The notes beneath the pieces are model-generated. The model ran no database searches. It saw only the letters and a list, made by a program, of their open reading frames with translations, and was not told the origin of the DNA. The position numbers and the translations under genes are program-made. A stretch of 64,000 nt of DNA from Salegentibacter sp. (GTDB lineage: Bacteria > Bacteroidota > Bacteroidia > Flavobacteriales > Flavobacteriaceae), in assembly GCA_017795085.1 (NCBI GenBank), contig CP051246.1:1862514-1926513 (forward strand), given 5' to 3'. This document shows, in pieces, positions 1 through 12,300 of the stretch. Numbering within the stretch: the first letter of the stretch is position 1; every line of letters starts with the position of its first letter.

Positions 1-61
1 ACAAAAAACACTGAAAATCAATAGATTAACAGTGTTTTTATATCCGTTTAAATACGGTTCG

Positions 62-135
62 TCGGGATGACAGGATTTGAACCTGCGACCCCACGCCCCC
101 CAGGCGTATACGCTACCAGACTGCGCCACATCCCG
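62..135 (-). tRNA. tRNA-Pro (anticodon GGG)
   Basis: Read on the minus strand, the sequence folds as a cloverleaf of 74 nt. The acceptor arms CGGGATG and CATCCCG pair fully, the T-loop contains GTTCAAATC, and the seven-base anticodon loop CTGGGGG gives anticodon GGG (proline). The discriminator base is A. The 3' CCA is not encoded and would be added after transcription. Confidence 0.95.
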
Positions 136-386
136 AATTTTAATCTCGATATTAAATCGAAATTTTGGAATTGCAAATTAAACGGCTTCAATTCAATTTT
201 CAAAGAGAATATGTAGTTTTTTAATCTTTAAAGTAAATTATCTTATTAATGAACTACCACCAGGCAAAGCCATTGAGATAAAAATAAAGTAAATTGATAT
301 GAATATTCCTTTTATATTATTCCTCCATTCCTTGGTTCTTTACATCCATAAAGCACGGAAAATTCTATTCAAATAGATTTGAATAG

Positions 387-421
387 AAAAAGGGAATTGC
401 TTTTTGAACAATTCCCTTTTT
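387..421 (-). terminator. Hairpin terminator after the OmpA/PD40 gene
   Basis: A perfect 13-bp inverted repeat (AAAAAGGGAATTG and its complement) closes a 9-nt loop. It lies 31 bp past the stop codon of the minus-strand OmpA-family gene. The A/T ends of the stem supply a U-run in either direction. The rest of the 136-451 gap shows no gene. Confidence 0.75.
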
Positions 422-451
422 GCTATATCTAAAAAAATGAATAATTTTTAA

Positions 452-2374
452 TCAATGAACTATTATAAAGTCTGATCTACGGTTTTCTTCGTGTTCCTCT
501 TCCGTACAATATACACCGTCTTCACAATGATTACGAATTTCTATTTCTCCATAACCTTTGATACTAATAATTCTATGTAACTCCACACCTTGTTCTAACA
601 AATATTTCTTAGTAGCTTCTGCCCTTCTCTGAGATAATTGTAAATTATATTCATCAGTTCCACGAGCATCGGTATGTGATTCTATTTTAATTGATATATC
701 GGGAAATTCTTCCAATACATACAAGACTGAATCCAATTGTTTTTCAGCACGTGGAGTAATTTCTGACTTGTCAAATTCAAAAAATATTGGATCAACTTTT
801 ATTTTCTCTTCCTCCCCATCGTCTACAATCAGAGCTTCATATGGTATTAAGCTAAAATCAATCCCTTTTATAGTATCAAGGTATTCACTTCCTGAAGCTA
901 CATCTTCCCTTTCATCGCTGGTATAATTTTCTTTTGAGGCAACCAAATTGGATATCTCATCACATTTTACAGCCATGATATAGACTCCATCTTCATCAGA
1001 AGTTGTTTGACGTTCTTCTTCTTTAAACTTATTATACAGAACTATGGAAGCATCTTCTATTACCTCTCCGGTAATAGAATCTTTAACTGTTCCGGTAATA
1101 TATTGGTAACACTCGCGGGTAAAATAATAAATATCATCATCTCCTTTACCCTCTGCCCTGTTTGAAGCCATATACCCCTCACTCTTGTCTTCTGTAATTA
1201 TAAACGAAAAATCGTCTTTACTGCTATTTACAGGTTTACCCAGGTTTTGAGGAAGAGAAAATTCCAATTCTTCTGTAATTTTACTACTAAAAACATCAAG
1301 CCCTCCCAAGCCATAATGCCCGTCTGAAGAAAAATATAGTGTATTTTCTTTAAAGTAAGGGAACATCTCACGGCCTTCGGTATTAATCCCAGTCCCCAGA
1401 TTTTGAGGTTCGCCCATAGTTCCATCGCTTGCAATTTCTGATACATAGATATCGGTTTCCCCATAGCCCCCGGGCATATCTGAAACAAAAAATAAATAAT
1501 CGCCATCGTCACTTAAAGTAGGATGGCCTACGGAATAATCTTCACTATTAAAAGGGAGGGATTCAGTTTCCTCAAGTCCACCGTCCTTTATAACTCCTTT
1601 TATAATCTGAAAATTATTTACATTGTCTTTTTCCTTAAAAGGTTGAAATTTTTCTTTACTATTCCGAGTGTAATAAATAGTATCCAGATTATTTGAAAAA
1701 GCAACAGTAGCGTCGTGATATCTTGAAGCCACTTCAGGAATAAACTGTCTTTGGTTTACTAATTCACCTTCCTCCTTTGTTCTCTCTGCAATAAAAAGAT
1801 TTAGATAAGGCTGCTTATTCCACACATATAACTTATTACTGTTATGACTAGCTTGACTAGAAGAAAATACCACTTTATCTCCATAAAATGCTGGAGCAAA
1901 TTCAGAATATTTAGAATTTATATCCAGGTTTTTAACATTAAACGCAGAACCTAATTCATTTAAACTATCTAAATGTTTTTTTTGTGCAAGGTAATTTTCC
2001 ACTTGTTCAGAATCATTTTTCCTATCTAAATAATCCTGGGTTAGTTTTTCTGATTCCTCATAATTCTCTACCCCTCTTAAACTCTGTATATAACGAAATA
2101 AATATCTATCTTCAATGGCTTCTCCTTGTATTTGATAGAGCTTTTCATACCATTTAAGGGCTCCTTCATTTTCATTTAAATAATAATGAGAATCACCAGC
2201 TCGTTTTAAAACCGATATATCTTCATCACCGGTTTTAGCTATATAATCTTCGTAAACCTTAGCAGCTTCAGTGTAGTTCATCTCTTCAAATAATTGATTG
2301 GCATGATTTACACTTTGAGCGTATATACAGTTGGTTGCAAAGATGGCTAAAAATAAAAGTGAATATCTATTCAT
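452..2374 (-). CDS. OmpA-family outer membrane protein with PD40-like propeller
   Basis: This 640-residue exported protein probably tethers to peptidoglycan and helps a T9SS-secreted surface protein at the outer membrane. A signal peptide covers residues 1-19, ending in IYAQS. Residues about 20-130 look like TPR-type helices. Residues about 145-420 carry PD40/WD40-like strands such as GHPTLSDDGDYLFFVSD. Residues about 425-510 form a carboxypeptidase-regulatory-like beta-sandwich. Residues about 525-640 are an OmpA domain with FEFDKSEI, IESHTDARGTDEYN and LSQRRA. It lies 10 bp downstream of the PorP/SprF gene, itself downstream of the giant adhesin, so all three are probably one transcript. 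This order is common in Flavobacteriia next to CHU_C-type cargo. The family is clear; the precise role is inferred from context. Confidence 0.88.
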   Translation of the reverse strand: MNRYSLLFLAIFATNCIYAQSVNHANQLFEEMNYTEAAKVYEDYIAKTGDEDISVLKRAGDSHYYLNENEGALKWYEKLYQIQGEAIEDRYLFRYIQSLRGVENYEESEKLTQDYLDRKNDSEQVENYLAQKKHLDSLNELGSAFNVKNLDINSKYSEFAPAFYGDKVVFSSSQASHNSNKLYVWNKQPYLNLFIAERTKEEGELVNQRQFIPEVASRYHDATVAFSNNLDTIYYTRNSKEKFQPFKEKDNVNNFQIIKGVIKDGGLEETESLPFNSEDYSVGHPTLSDDGDYLFFVSDMPGGYGETDIYVSEIASDGTMGEPQNLGTGINTEGREMFPYFKENTLYFSSDGHYGLGGLDVFSSKITEELEFSLPQNLGKPVNSSKDDFSFIITEDKSEGYMASNRAEGKGDDDIYYFTRECYQYITGTVKDSITGEVIEDASIVLYNKFKEEERQTTSDEDGVYIMAVKCDEISNLVASKENYTSDEREDVASGSEYLDTIKGIDFSLIPYEALIVDDGEEEKIKVDPIFFEFDKSEITPRAEKQLDSVLYVLEEFPDISIKIESHTDARGTDEYNLQLSQRRAEATKKYLLEQGVELHRIISIKGYGEIEIRNHCEDGVYCTEEEHEENRRSDFIIVH

Positions 2375-2384
2375 GATGATTTGT

Positions 2385-3329
2385 TTAAAAGAAACGTGGC
2401 GACTTTATTTTATTATTTCCACTAAAAAGTTCATAGCGTAATATAATCTCGTGAGTTCCATTATTATACTTATTAAAATCACTAACAGTATAGTCAAAAG
2501 AATATCCTAAAAAGAAATTCTCAGAGACCTGAAAACCTGCCAGGAAACTTACAGAATCATCCCAACGATAAGAAGCACCAAGGCTAAGGAATTCATCTAA
2601 AAGAAAGTTTGCTGAAACATCTACGGAAAGCGGGGCACCACTTACCATTCGCGTAAAGAATGCCGGTTTAAATTTAAGGCTGCTTGAAAGGTTAAAAACG
2701 TAACCCCCAATAAGATAATAGTGTAACCTATCTGAAAGAACCGCTTCCTGCACATCGCTATAATAATCAGACCTGATAAAATTTGGTACGGAAAGTCCCA
2801 AATACCATTTTTCAGAATAGAAATAGGCACCTGCTCCTACAGAAGGCATCCACCTGTTCCGGATGTTATTATTCAACAACGGATCATCCAGATCTCGAAA
2901 ACGTCCTTTACTCCAATCGATATTCAAAACCCTTGCCCCGGCATTTAAACCTAAAGCAAGTTTAGTGTAATATCCGGTTTTCAATTGATAAGAAAAATTA
3001 CCATTGATATTTAGTTCATCAGACGGACCAATTTTTTCATTGGTCACATTAAGCCCCAAACCAATATTTTCATTTTGCAAAGGAGTATGAATACCAAAAT
3101 TCTGAATTTCAGGAGCACCTTCTACATCTACCCATTGACTTCTGTACAGAATATTCGCTTGCAGCCCCCCTGCTGTACCAGTATAACCCGGGTTTAGGGC
3201 CATGGTATTATACATATACTGCGTGTAATTGGGTTCTTGCTGAGCTTGTGTATTAGTACATAAGCCCAGCGACATTACTAGCATAATAAAAAGCAGGTGG
3301 CGTTTGTTATTACTATTGGGTATTTTCAT
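2385..3329 (-). CDS. Type IX secretion system membrane protein, PorP/SprF family
   Basis: This 314-residue protein is predicted to be an outer membrane beta-barrel. PorP/SprF proteins act with T9SS cargo that carries type-B (CHU_C) C-terminal domains; SprF is the partner of the giant adhesin SprB in Flavobacterium johnsoniae. A signal peptide ends near TNTQAQQEP. The mature start PNYTQYMYNTMALNPGYTG is the family hallmark. The rest alternates amphipathic strands and ends with a short hydrophilic tail. It starts 48 bp after the giant adhesin gene and is followed 10 bp later by the OmpA/PD40 gene. This supports a dedicated role in exporting or anchoring that adhesin. The family assignment is firm; the cargo pairing is inferred from adjacency. 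Confidence 0.93.
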   Translation of the reverse strand: MKIPNSNNKRHLLFIMLVMSLGLCTNTQAQQEPNYTQYMYNTMALNPGYTGTAGGLQANILYRSQWVDVEGAPEIQNFGIHTPLQNENIGLGLNVTNEKIGPSDELNINGNFSYQLKTGYYTKLALGLNAGARVLNIDWSKGRFRDLDDPLLNNNIRNRWMPSVGAGAYFYSEKWYLGLSVPNFIRSDYYSDVQEAVLSDRLHYYLIGGYVFNLSSSLKFKPAFFTRMVSGAPLSVDVSANFLLDEFLSLGASYRWDDSVSFLAGFQVSENFFLGYSFDYTVSDFNKYNNGTHEIILRYELFSGNNKIKSPRFF

Positions 3330-3377
3330 GGTGAATAAAATTTATTATCAGATATCAGATCATTTACAGACTTTGAA

Positions 3378-6300
3378 TTACCGCATCAGGTAAAGCCATC
3401 CTTTTTTAACAGTATTATTTTCTTCAAGTTCCAAGACATAGAAATAAGTACCTACCGGCAATCTATCATGTCTTATCGAGCCTTTATTGGCCGTACCATC
3501 CCAATCGTTTTCATAACCACTGGTCTCAAAAACCAAGTTTCCATACCTATTATAAATCTTAAGGACATTGCTAGGATATTGTTCAATACAATCAATCCAG
3601 AAATAATCATTAGAACCGTCCCCATTAGGACTAAATTCATTATAAACGGTTAAGCAAATTGGATCTATGCTTGCTTCATCTTCATTATTATCATCATTAG
3701 GATCAGTAGGAGTTGAACTTTCCAGGGCAGCTACATTTGTGTAATCCTCTTCCGGTAAAACTTCCACAATCATTTCTAAGGTAGCGGTTTCATTGCCTGG
3801 CAAATCAGTTATCTCCCAAATGTTACTCGCTGTACTATAAGAACCATGAGAAGCGTTAGAACTTATATAGCGGTATCCTGCTGGAAGTTCATCCCTTACC
3901 TGAACGTGTTCATAAGGATAATCGCCATCATTGTTTACGGTAATGGTAAATGTTATTTCATCACCTACTACAGGCGTCTCATCATTAACAGTTTTACTAA
4001 TTGCGATATCTGAGCAAGTTATCACTTCCACATCAAGAGTAGCAAATATTTCTCCTGAACAACTATTATCATCCAGATAGGAAACGCTTAGATAATTCTC
4101 TTCTGCTTCATACCAGGAAACTGTAACATAATCATCCGTTGAACCACCACCTTCAATAATTTCACCGCCTTCTATCATCCAAACATAATCTTCCATACCG
4201 GCACTGGTGGTGTATGTCTCCTGTTCCATTATACATACCATTGTTGTGTTCCCTTCTATAGCTCCGGTGTCATCTTGAGTTAAACGTACATCTACAGCAA
4301 GACGAGTCTCACTTTCACAAGCAGAAGCTGGATCAAAACCGGCATAATATGTGCCTTCTTCAAGTAGGGTATCCATTGCCAAAGGAGCTCCACCTTCAGC
4401 TTCGGCATACCATACCACATTAGATTCATTAACTTCCAAATCGGCTACTACAGCACCACTAGTCTCACAGAATTCCTGTTCAGGATTTTGAGTTGTTGGT
4501 GTACCAGATTCATTAACCGTTATTGTTAAGGTAGCGGCATCACCGGGAGCGTTTTCACAAACACCGTCTCCACTTACCGTTACATAATAAGTTGTGTCTT
4601 CTTCAGGTGTAACTTCCAGGTCATCTATTTCAGAAGTTAAGCCCGCATCACTATAGAATTTAATATTTGCTCCAGGTATATCAGAAGAAGCTGATAAGGT
4701 ATGACTTTCGCCAAGACAAATCTCTGCATCGTTCACAATAATATCACCAGGTTCAGCTGAATTCTCATTCATTATAACTTCAACCGCAAGTCTTTTTGAA
4801 CTAGCGCAAGCATCTCCATCACTTATAAACCCTGCATAATACATACCCTCCTCAAGTAGCGTATCCATTGCCAAAGGATCTCCACCCTCGGCCTCGGCAT
4901 ACCATTCTACATCTGCTTCATTAACCTCCAAATCAGCTACTATTGGTTTATTTACCGCACAAAATCCTTGTTCTGTATGATCGGTAGTCGGGGTACCCCC
5001 ATCATTTACACTTATCATTATGCTCGCAGCTTCACCGGGAGCGTTCTCACAAACACCATCCCCGCTTACCGTTACATAATAAGTTGTATCTGCTTCAGGG
5101 CTTACCTCGGTATCAGCCAATTCCTCGGTCAGTTCGGCATCAGCATAGAAACGGAACATCGCGTTCTCAATAGCACTGCTTGCCGTTAACTCTATACTCT
5201 CGCCAAGACAAATCTCGGAATCACTTACTGTGATATCAGAGGCGGTTGCCGATGGGGTAATCAATACATCCACAGCAAGGCGTTCTACACTGGCACAACC
5301 CGTAGCTGGATCGAAGCCGGCATAATACATACCTTCTTCAAGTAGGGTATCCATTGCTAGAGGATCTCCACCTTCCGCTTCTGCATACCATACCACATCT
5401 GTTTCATTAACTTCAAGGTCAGCTACCACAGCACCAGCAGTCTCACAGAATTCCTGTTCAAGAAAGTCGGTAGTCGGGGTACCGCCATTATTTACACTTA
5501 TCATTATGCTCGCAGCTTCACCGGGAGCGTTCTCACAAACACCATCCCCGCTTACCGTTACATAATAAGTTGTATCTGCTTCAGGGCTTACCTCGGTATC
5601 AGCCAATTCCTCGGTCAGTTCGGCATCAGCATAGAAACGGAACATCGCGTTCTCAATAGCACTGCTTGCCGTTAACTCTATACTCTCTCCAAGACAAATC
5701 TCGGAATCACTTACTGTTATATCAGAGGCGGTTGCCGATGGGGTAATCAATACATCCACAGCAAGGCGTTCTACACTGGCACAACCCGTAGCTGGATCGA
5801 AGCCGGCATAATACATACCTTCTTCAAGCAAGGTATCCATTACCAAAGGATCGCCTCCCTCGGCATCAGCATACCATCCCACATCGTCTTCATTAACTTC
5901 AAGGTCAGCTACCACAGCACCAGCAGTCTCACAGAATTCTTGTGTAAGCTGATCGGTAGTTGGTGTACCCCCATCATTTACGCTTATCATTATGCTCGCA
6001 GCTTCATCGGGAGCGTTTTCACAAACACCATCCCCACTTACCGTTACATAATAAGTTGTATCTGCTTCAGGGCTTACCTCGGTATCAGTCAATTCCTCGG
6101 TCAGTTCGGCATCAGCATAGAAGCGGAACATCGCATTCTCAATAGCACTGCTTGCCGTTAACTCGATACTCTCACCAAGGCAAATCTCCGAATCACTTAC
6201 TGTGATATCAGAGGCGGTTGCCGATGGGGTAATCAATACATCAACAGCAAGGCGTTCTACACTGGCACAACCCGTAGCTGGATCGAAGCCGGCATAATAC

Positions 6301-9300
6301 ATACCTTCTTCAAGTAGGGTATCCATTGCTAGAGGATCTCCACCTTCCGCTTCGGCATACCATACCACATCGTCTTCATTAACTTCCAAATCGGCTACTA
6401 CAGCACCAGCAGTCTCACAGAATTCCTGTTCAAGAAGGTCGGTAGTTGGTGTACCCCCATCATTTACGCTTATCATTATGCTCGCAGCTTCACCGGGAGC
6501 GTTCTCACAAACACCATCCCCGCTTACCGTTACATAATAAGTTGTATCTGCTTCAGGGCTTACCTCGGTATCAGTCAATTCCTCGGTCAGTTCGGCATCA
6601 GCATAGAAGCGGAACATCGCGTTCTCAATAGCACTACTTGCCGTTAACTCGATACTCTCGCCAAGACAAATCTCGGAATCACTTACTGTTATATCAGAGG
6701 CGGTTGCCGATGGGGTAATCAATACATCCACAGCAAGGCGTTCTACACTGGCACAACCCGTAGCTGGATCGAAGCCGGCATAATACATACCTTCTTCAAG
6801 TAGGGTATCCATTGCTAGAGGATCTCCACCTTCCGCTTCTGCATACCATACCACATCTGTTTCATTAACTTCAAGGTCAGCTACCACAGCACCAGCAGTC
6901 TCACAGAATTCCTGTTCAAGAAAGTCGGTAGTCGGGGTACCGCCATTATTTACACTTATCATTATGCTCGCAGCTTCACCGGGAGCGTTCTCACAAACAC
7001 CATCCCCGCTTACCGTTACATAATAAGTTGTATCTGCTTCAGGGCTTACCTCGGTATCAGCCAATTCCTCGGTCAGTTCGGCATCAGCATAGAAACGGAA
7101 CATCGCGTTCTCAATAGCACTGCTTGCCGTTAACTCTATACTCTCTCCAAGACAAATCTCGGAATCACTTACTGTTATATCAGAGGCGGTTGCCGATGGG
7201 GTAATCAATACATCCACAGCAAGGCGTTCTACACTGGCACAACCCGTAGCTGGATCGAAGCCGGCATAATACATACCTTCTTCAAGCAAGGTATCCATTG
7301 CCAAAGGATCGCCTCCCTCGGCATCAGCATACCATACCACATCGTCTTCATTAACTTCAAGGTCAGCTACCACAGCACCAGCAGTCTCACAGAATTCCTG
7401 TTCAAGAAGGTCGGTAGTTGGTGTACCCCCATCATTTACGCTTATCATTATGCTCGCAGCTTCACCGGGAGCGTTTTCACAAACACCATCCCCGCTTACC
7501 GTTACATAATAAGTTGTATCTGCTTCAGGGCTTACCTCGGTATCAGCCAATTCCTCGGTCAGTTCGGCATCAGCATAGAAGCGGAACATCGCGTTCTCAA
7601 TAGCACTGCTTGCCGTTAACTCGATACTCTCACCAAGGCAAATCTCCGAATCACTTACTGTGATATCGGATTGGGTTGCTCCCGCGTTAACCGTCACACT
7701 TACTTCCGCAAGGTCGCCGGCTATACTCTCACAACCGTCCGCACCATCACTCACACTTACATAGTACGTATGTTCACCAACAGGTAAACCACTAATTTCA
7801 AGTTCCCCATTGCTTATCTTATAGGAAACTCCATCAGCATCAGCCACAGGGTCTTCCTTGTTTTCATCTAAATACCAGGTAAATACAGGATCATCGATCC
7901 CAGCGGCAGTAGCGGTTATCCCTACGCTCTCACCTTCACAATAGGCATCGGAACCAGCTTCCACTACTATAGCGTCCGTACCGGGGGCGTCATTCACGAT
8001 AACATCAAATTCTATAAGTTCAGGGTTCGGGCAACCGGAGGCTTCATCAACAACTTCTATAAAGTAGGTGAACTCACCGGCCACATCTGAAGGTACCTCG
8101 AAGTCTGACCCGCTATACAATAAATTATCTTTTTCCTCACTATCATACCAGCGGAGTACCGTACCTGCTGCAGGTACCGCACTAACTATATACTCCTCCC
8201 CTTCACAAATCTCGATAGGATCGGGGATATCAAGTTCAGGGGCAGCCTGTAAGATGGAAGCGCCATAAATATCAACACTTTCCAATAAGGTGGCCACTCC
8301 CGCTCTATTACGGATCTCCACACGATCATATGCCCCACTGGCAGGAACAAGCACTTCGCCACGATCCTCCCCGGACAATAAACGAATACCCAACAGCGGG
8401 TTATCAAGGCTATATTGATCTACTTCGGTCGTCCCGTTATAAAGGGTTAAGGTTATAGCCCCAAATATGTTTACATCGGCCAAACCGCCAGGCAAGGCCA
8501 TATCCACTACCACACTATCCCCGGCTTTACCCATATGGGAGAACTCTAAGGTCTGGTAAACCGAACCGGAGCCAAGTCCTATAGGAAGCACAAGCCTTGA
8601 GAAATTATCAGGATTATCATCTATCGCATGGGTAGGATCCTGTACGGAACATAGCACACAACCAAAAGTCGTTCCGTGCGATTCTCCATCCGCTATATAA
8701 CATTCTTCAGGGGGGGTGGGCATACCCGTCACGTGAAGCACTACCTCCGTAACTTCAGAGACACAAGGGCCTTCTTCCACTACTACATAGTACGTGAAGC
8801 TACCTTCACTTCCCGAAGAAGGAACATAAGAGTTGCCCCTTGCCACTTCCGTGCTTAGGTCTGCATCACTATACCATACCGCTTCCCCACTATCAAGGTC
8901 CACAACCTCAAAGGCTTCAGGGGTCTCCCCCACAATAACATATTGTTCGGGTGGGGTCACCACCGGCGCTTCCTGCGCCGAGCCAACATTAATTGCTATT
9001 TCAGCAAGATCACCAGCCTCGTTTTCACAAAGCTCAGCGCCTTCCACACTCGCATAGAACGTATAATCTCCTGCTTCAAGGCCAGATACCGTAAGTACTC
9101 CATTGGCAGCAACACCTTCTGTAATTTCGGTAAGCTTATCGGCATCCTCGTACCAGCGGATAACCGGATCGGCTATAGCGCTGGAAGGGGTCAATACCAC
9201 ATCGGTCCCTTCACAAACCGAAGTTTCCCCGGTTACTTCAATATCGGCCGCTGTGGCATAATCGTTTACAATAACAGTTACCTGCGTACGGGTAAGGCTT

Positions 9301-12300
9301 TCACAACCACCATCACCAACAGCTTCCACATAATAGGTCGCATCCTCGGTAACATCCGTAAGGTCAACATCCGAACCGGTAAACTCAACTGTTCCTCCGG
9401 ATTCCTCCGTATACCAATTATAGGTAAGATTGTCCTGGGGGTTCAATATTGAAAGCGTCGTATCTTCGCCAATACATACCGACACCTCGGTAGCGGCTAC
9501 TTCAGGGGCGGCCAAGTCCTCCCCTATGCTTACTGTTACCATAGCAAGCCCGCCATCCAGACTTCCACATACATTATCACCGTCAAGGCCTACATAATAG
9601 TTTATATCGCCCGTTGTTAGGCCATCTATCGTTAATTCACCATTATTTATAGTGTAGGTCGCCCCATCGAGCTCCCCATCGCTAAGCTCCTGCGTCCCTT
9701 CTGCATCTAGGTACCAGGTGAATTCAGGGGTATCAACATCAAGACCAGCTGCAACACCGGCACTCAACATTACCTCTGATCCAAGGCACTGGCTAAGTCC
9801 CCCGGGCAATTCAATATCATCTGAGGTGATTTGATGTTGCACCTCTATTATCACTGCTACAGCTTCTTCTGCTGAACTCTCACAAACACCATCCCCGCTT
9901 ACCGTTACATAATACGTATGTTCACCGGCGGCAAGGTCTTCCTGTTCAAAAATTGCGCCCGTAAAAGGAGCATCTTCCAGGTCTGCGTTCTCATACCAGT
10001 TAAAGACCGGGTTGTCTATCGTATTACTGGAAGCTTCCAAGGTGGCAGTCTCTCCAAAACAGATTACGCTACCGGCGGTTACGATATCGGATTGGGTTGC
10101 TCCCGCGTTAACCGTCACACTTACTTCCGCAAGGTCGCCGGCTATACTCTCACAACCGTCCGCACCATCACTCACACTTACATAGTACGTATGTTCGCCA
10201 ACAGGTAAACCACTAATTTCAAGTTCCCCATTGCTTATCTTATAGGAAACTCCATCAGCATCAGCCACAGGGTCTTCCTTGTTTTCATCTAAATACCAGG
10301 TAAATACAGGATCATCGATCCCAGCGGCAGTAGCGGTTATCCCTACGCTCTCACCTTCACAATAGGCATCGGAACCAGCTTCCACTACTATAGCGTCCGT
10401 ACCGGGGGCGTCATTCACGATAACATCAAATTCTATAAGTTCAGGGTTCGGGCAACCGGAGGCTTCATCAACAACTTCTATAAAGTAGGTGAACTCACCG
10501 GCCACATCTGAAGGTACCTCGAAGTCTGACCCGCTATACAATAAATTATCTTTTTCCTCACTATCATACCAGCGGAGTACCGTACCTGCTGCAGGTACCG
10601 CACTAACTATATACTCCTCCCCTTCACAAATCTCGATAGGATCGGGGATATCAAGTTCAGGGGCAGCCTGTAAGATGGAAGCGCCATAAATATCAACACT
10701 TTCCAATAAGGTGGCCACTCCCGCTCTATTACGGATCTCCACACGATCATATGCCCCACTGGCAGGAACAAGCACTTCGCCACGATCCTCCCCGGACAAT
10801 AAACGAATACCCAACAGCGGGTTATCAAGGCTATATTGATCTACTTCGGTCGTCCCGTTATAAAGGGTTAAGGTTATAGCCCCAAATATGTTTACATCGG
10901 CCAAACCGCCAGGCAAGGCCATATCCACTACCACACTATCCCCGGCTTTACCCATATGGGAGAACTCTAAGGTCTGGTAAACCGAACCGGAGCCAAGTCC
11001 TATAGGAAGCACAAGCCTTGAGAAATTATCAGGATTATCATCTATCGCATGGGTAGGATCCTGTACGGAACATAGCACACAACCAAAAGTCGTTCCGTGC
11101 GATTCTCCATCCGCTATATAACATTCTTCAGGGGGGGTGGGCATACCCGTCACGTGAAGCACTACCTCCGTAACTTCAGAGACACAAGGGCCTTCTTCCA
11201 CTACTACATAGTACGTGAAGCTACCTTCACTTCCCGAAGAAGGAACATAAGAGTTGCCCCTTGCCACTTCCGTGCTTAGGTCTGCATCACTATACCATAC
11301 CGCTTCCCCACTATCAAGGTCCACAACCTCAAAGGCTTCAGGGGTCTCCCCCACAATAACATATTGTTCGGGTGGGGTCACCACCGGCGCTTCCTGCGCC
11401 GAGCCAACATTAATTGCTATTTCAGCAAGATCACCAGCCTCGTTTTCACAAAGCTCAGCGCCTTCCACACTCGCATAGAACGTATAATCTCCTGCTTCAA
11501 GGCCAGATACCGTAAGTACTCCATTGGCAGCAACACCTTCTGTAATTTCGGTAAGCTTATCGGCATCCTCGTACCAGCGGATAACCGGATCGGCTATAGC
11601 GCTGGAAGGGGTCAATACCACATCGGTCCCTTCACAAACCGAAGTTTCCCCGGTTACTTCAATATCGGCCGCTGTGGCATAATCGTTTACAATAACAGTT
11701 ACCTGCGTACGGGTAAGGCTTTCACAACCACCATCACCAACAGCTTCCACATAATAGGTCGCATCCTCGGTAACATCCGTAAGGTCAACATCCGAACCGG
11801 TAAACTCAACTGTTCCTCCGGATTCCTCCGTATACCAATTATAGGTAAGATTGTCCTGGGGGTTCAATATTGAAAGCGTCGTATCTTCGCCAATACATAC
11901 CGACACCTCGGTAGCGGCTACTTCAGGGGCGGCCAAGTCCTCCCCTATGCTTACTGTTACCATAGCAAGCCCGCCATCCAGACTTCCACATACATTATCA
12001 CCGTCAAGGCCTACATAATAGTTTATATCGCCCGTTGTTAGGCCATCTATCGTTAATTCACCATTATTTATAGTGTAGGTCGCCCCATCGAGCTCCCCAT
12101 CGCTAAGCTCCTGCGTCCCTTCTGCATCTAGGTACCAGGTGAATTCAGGGGTATCAACATCAAGACCAGCTGCAACACCGGCACTCAACATTACCTCTGA
12201 TCCAAGGCACTGGCTAAGTCCCCCGGGCAATTCAATATCATCTGAGGTGATTTGATGTTGCACCTCTATTATCACTGCTACAGCTTCTTCTGCTGAACTC

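Noticed and set aside
8943..9452. Plus-strand frames of up to 169 codons inside the adhesin (repeated at 11364-11873)
   Set aside because: They lie antisense to the clear adhesin frame, and are open only because of its codon composition. Their exact repetition reflects the underlying DNA duplication.
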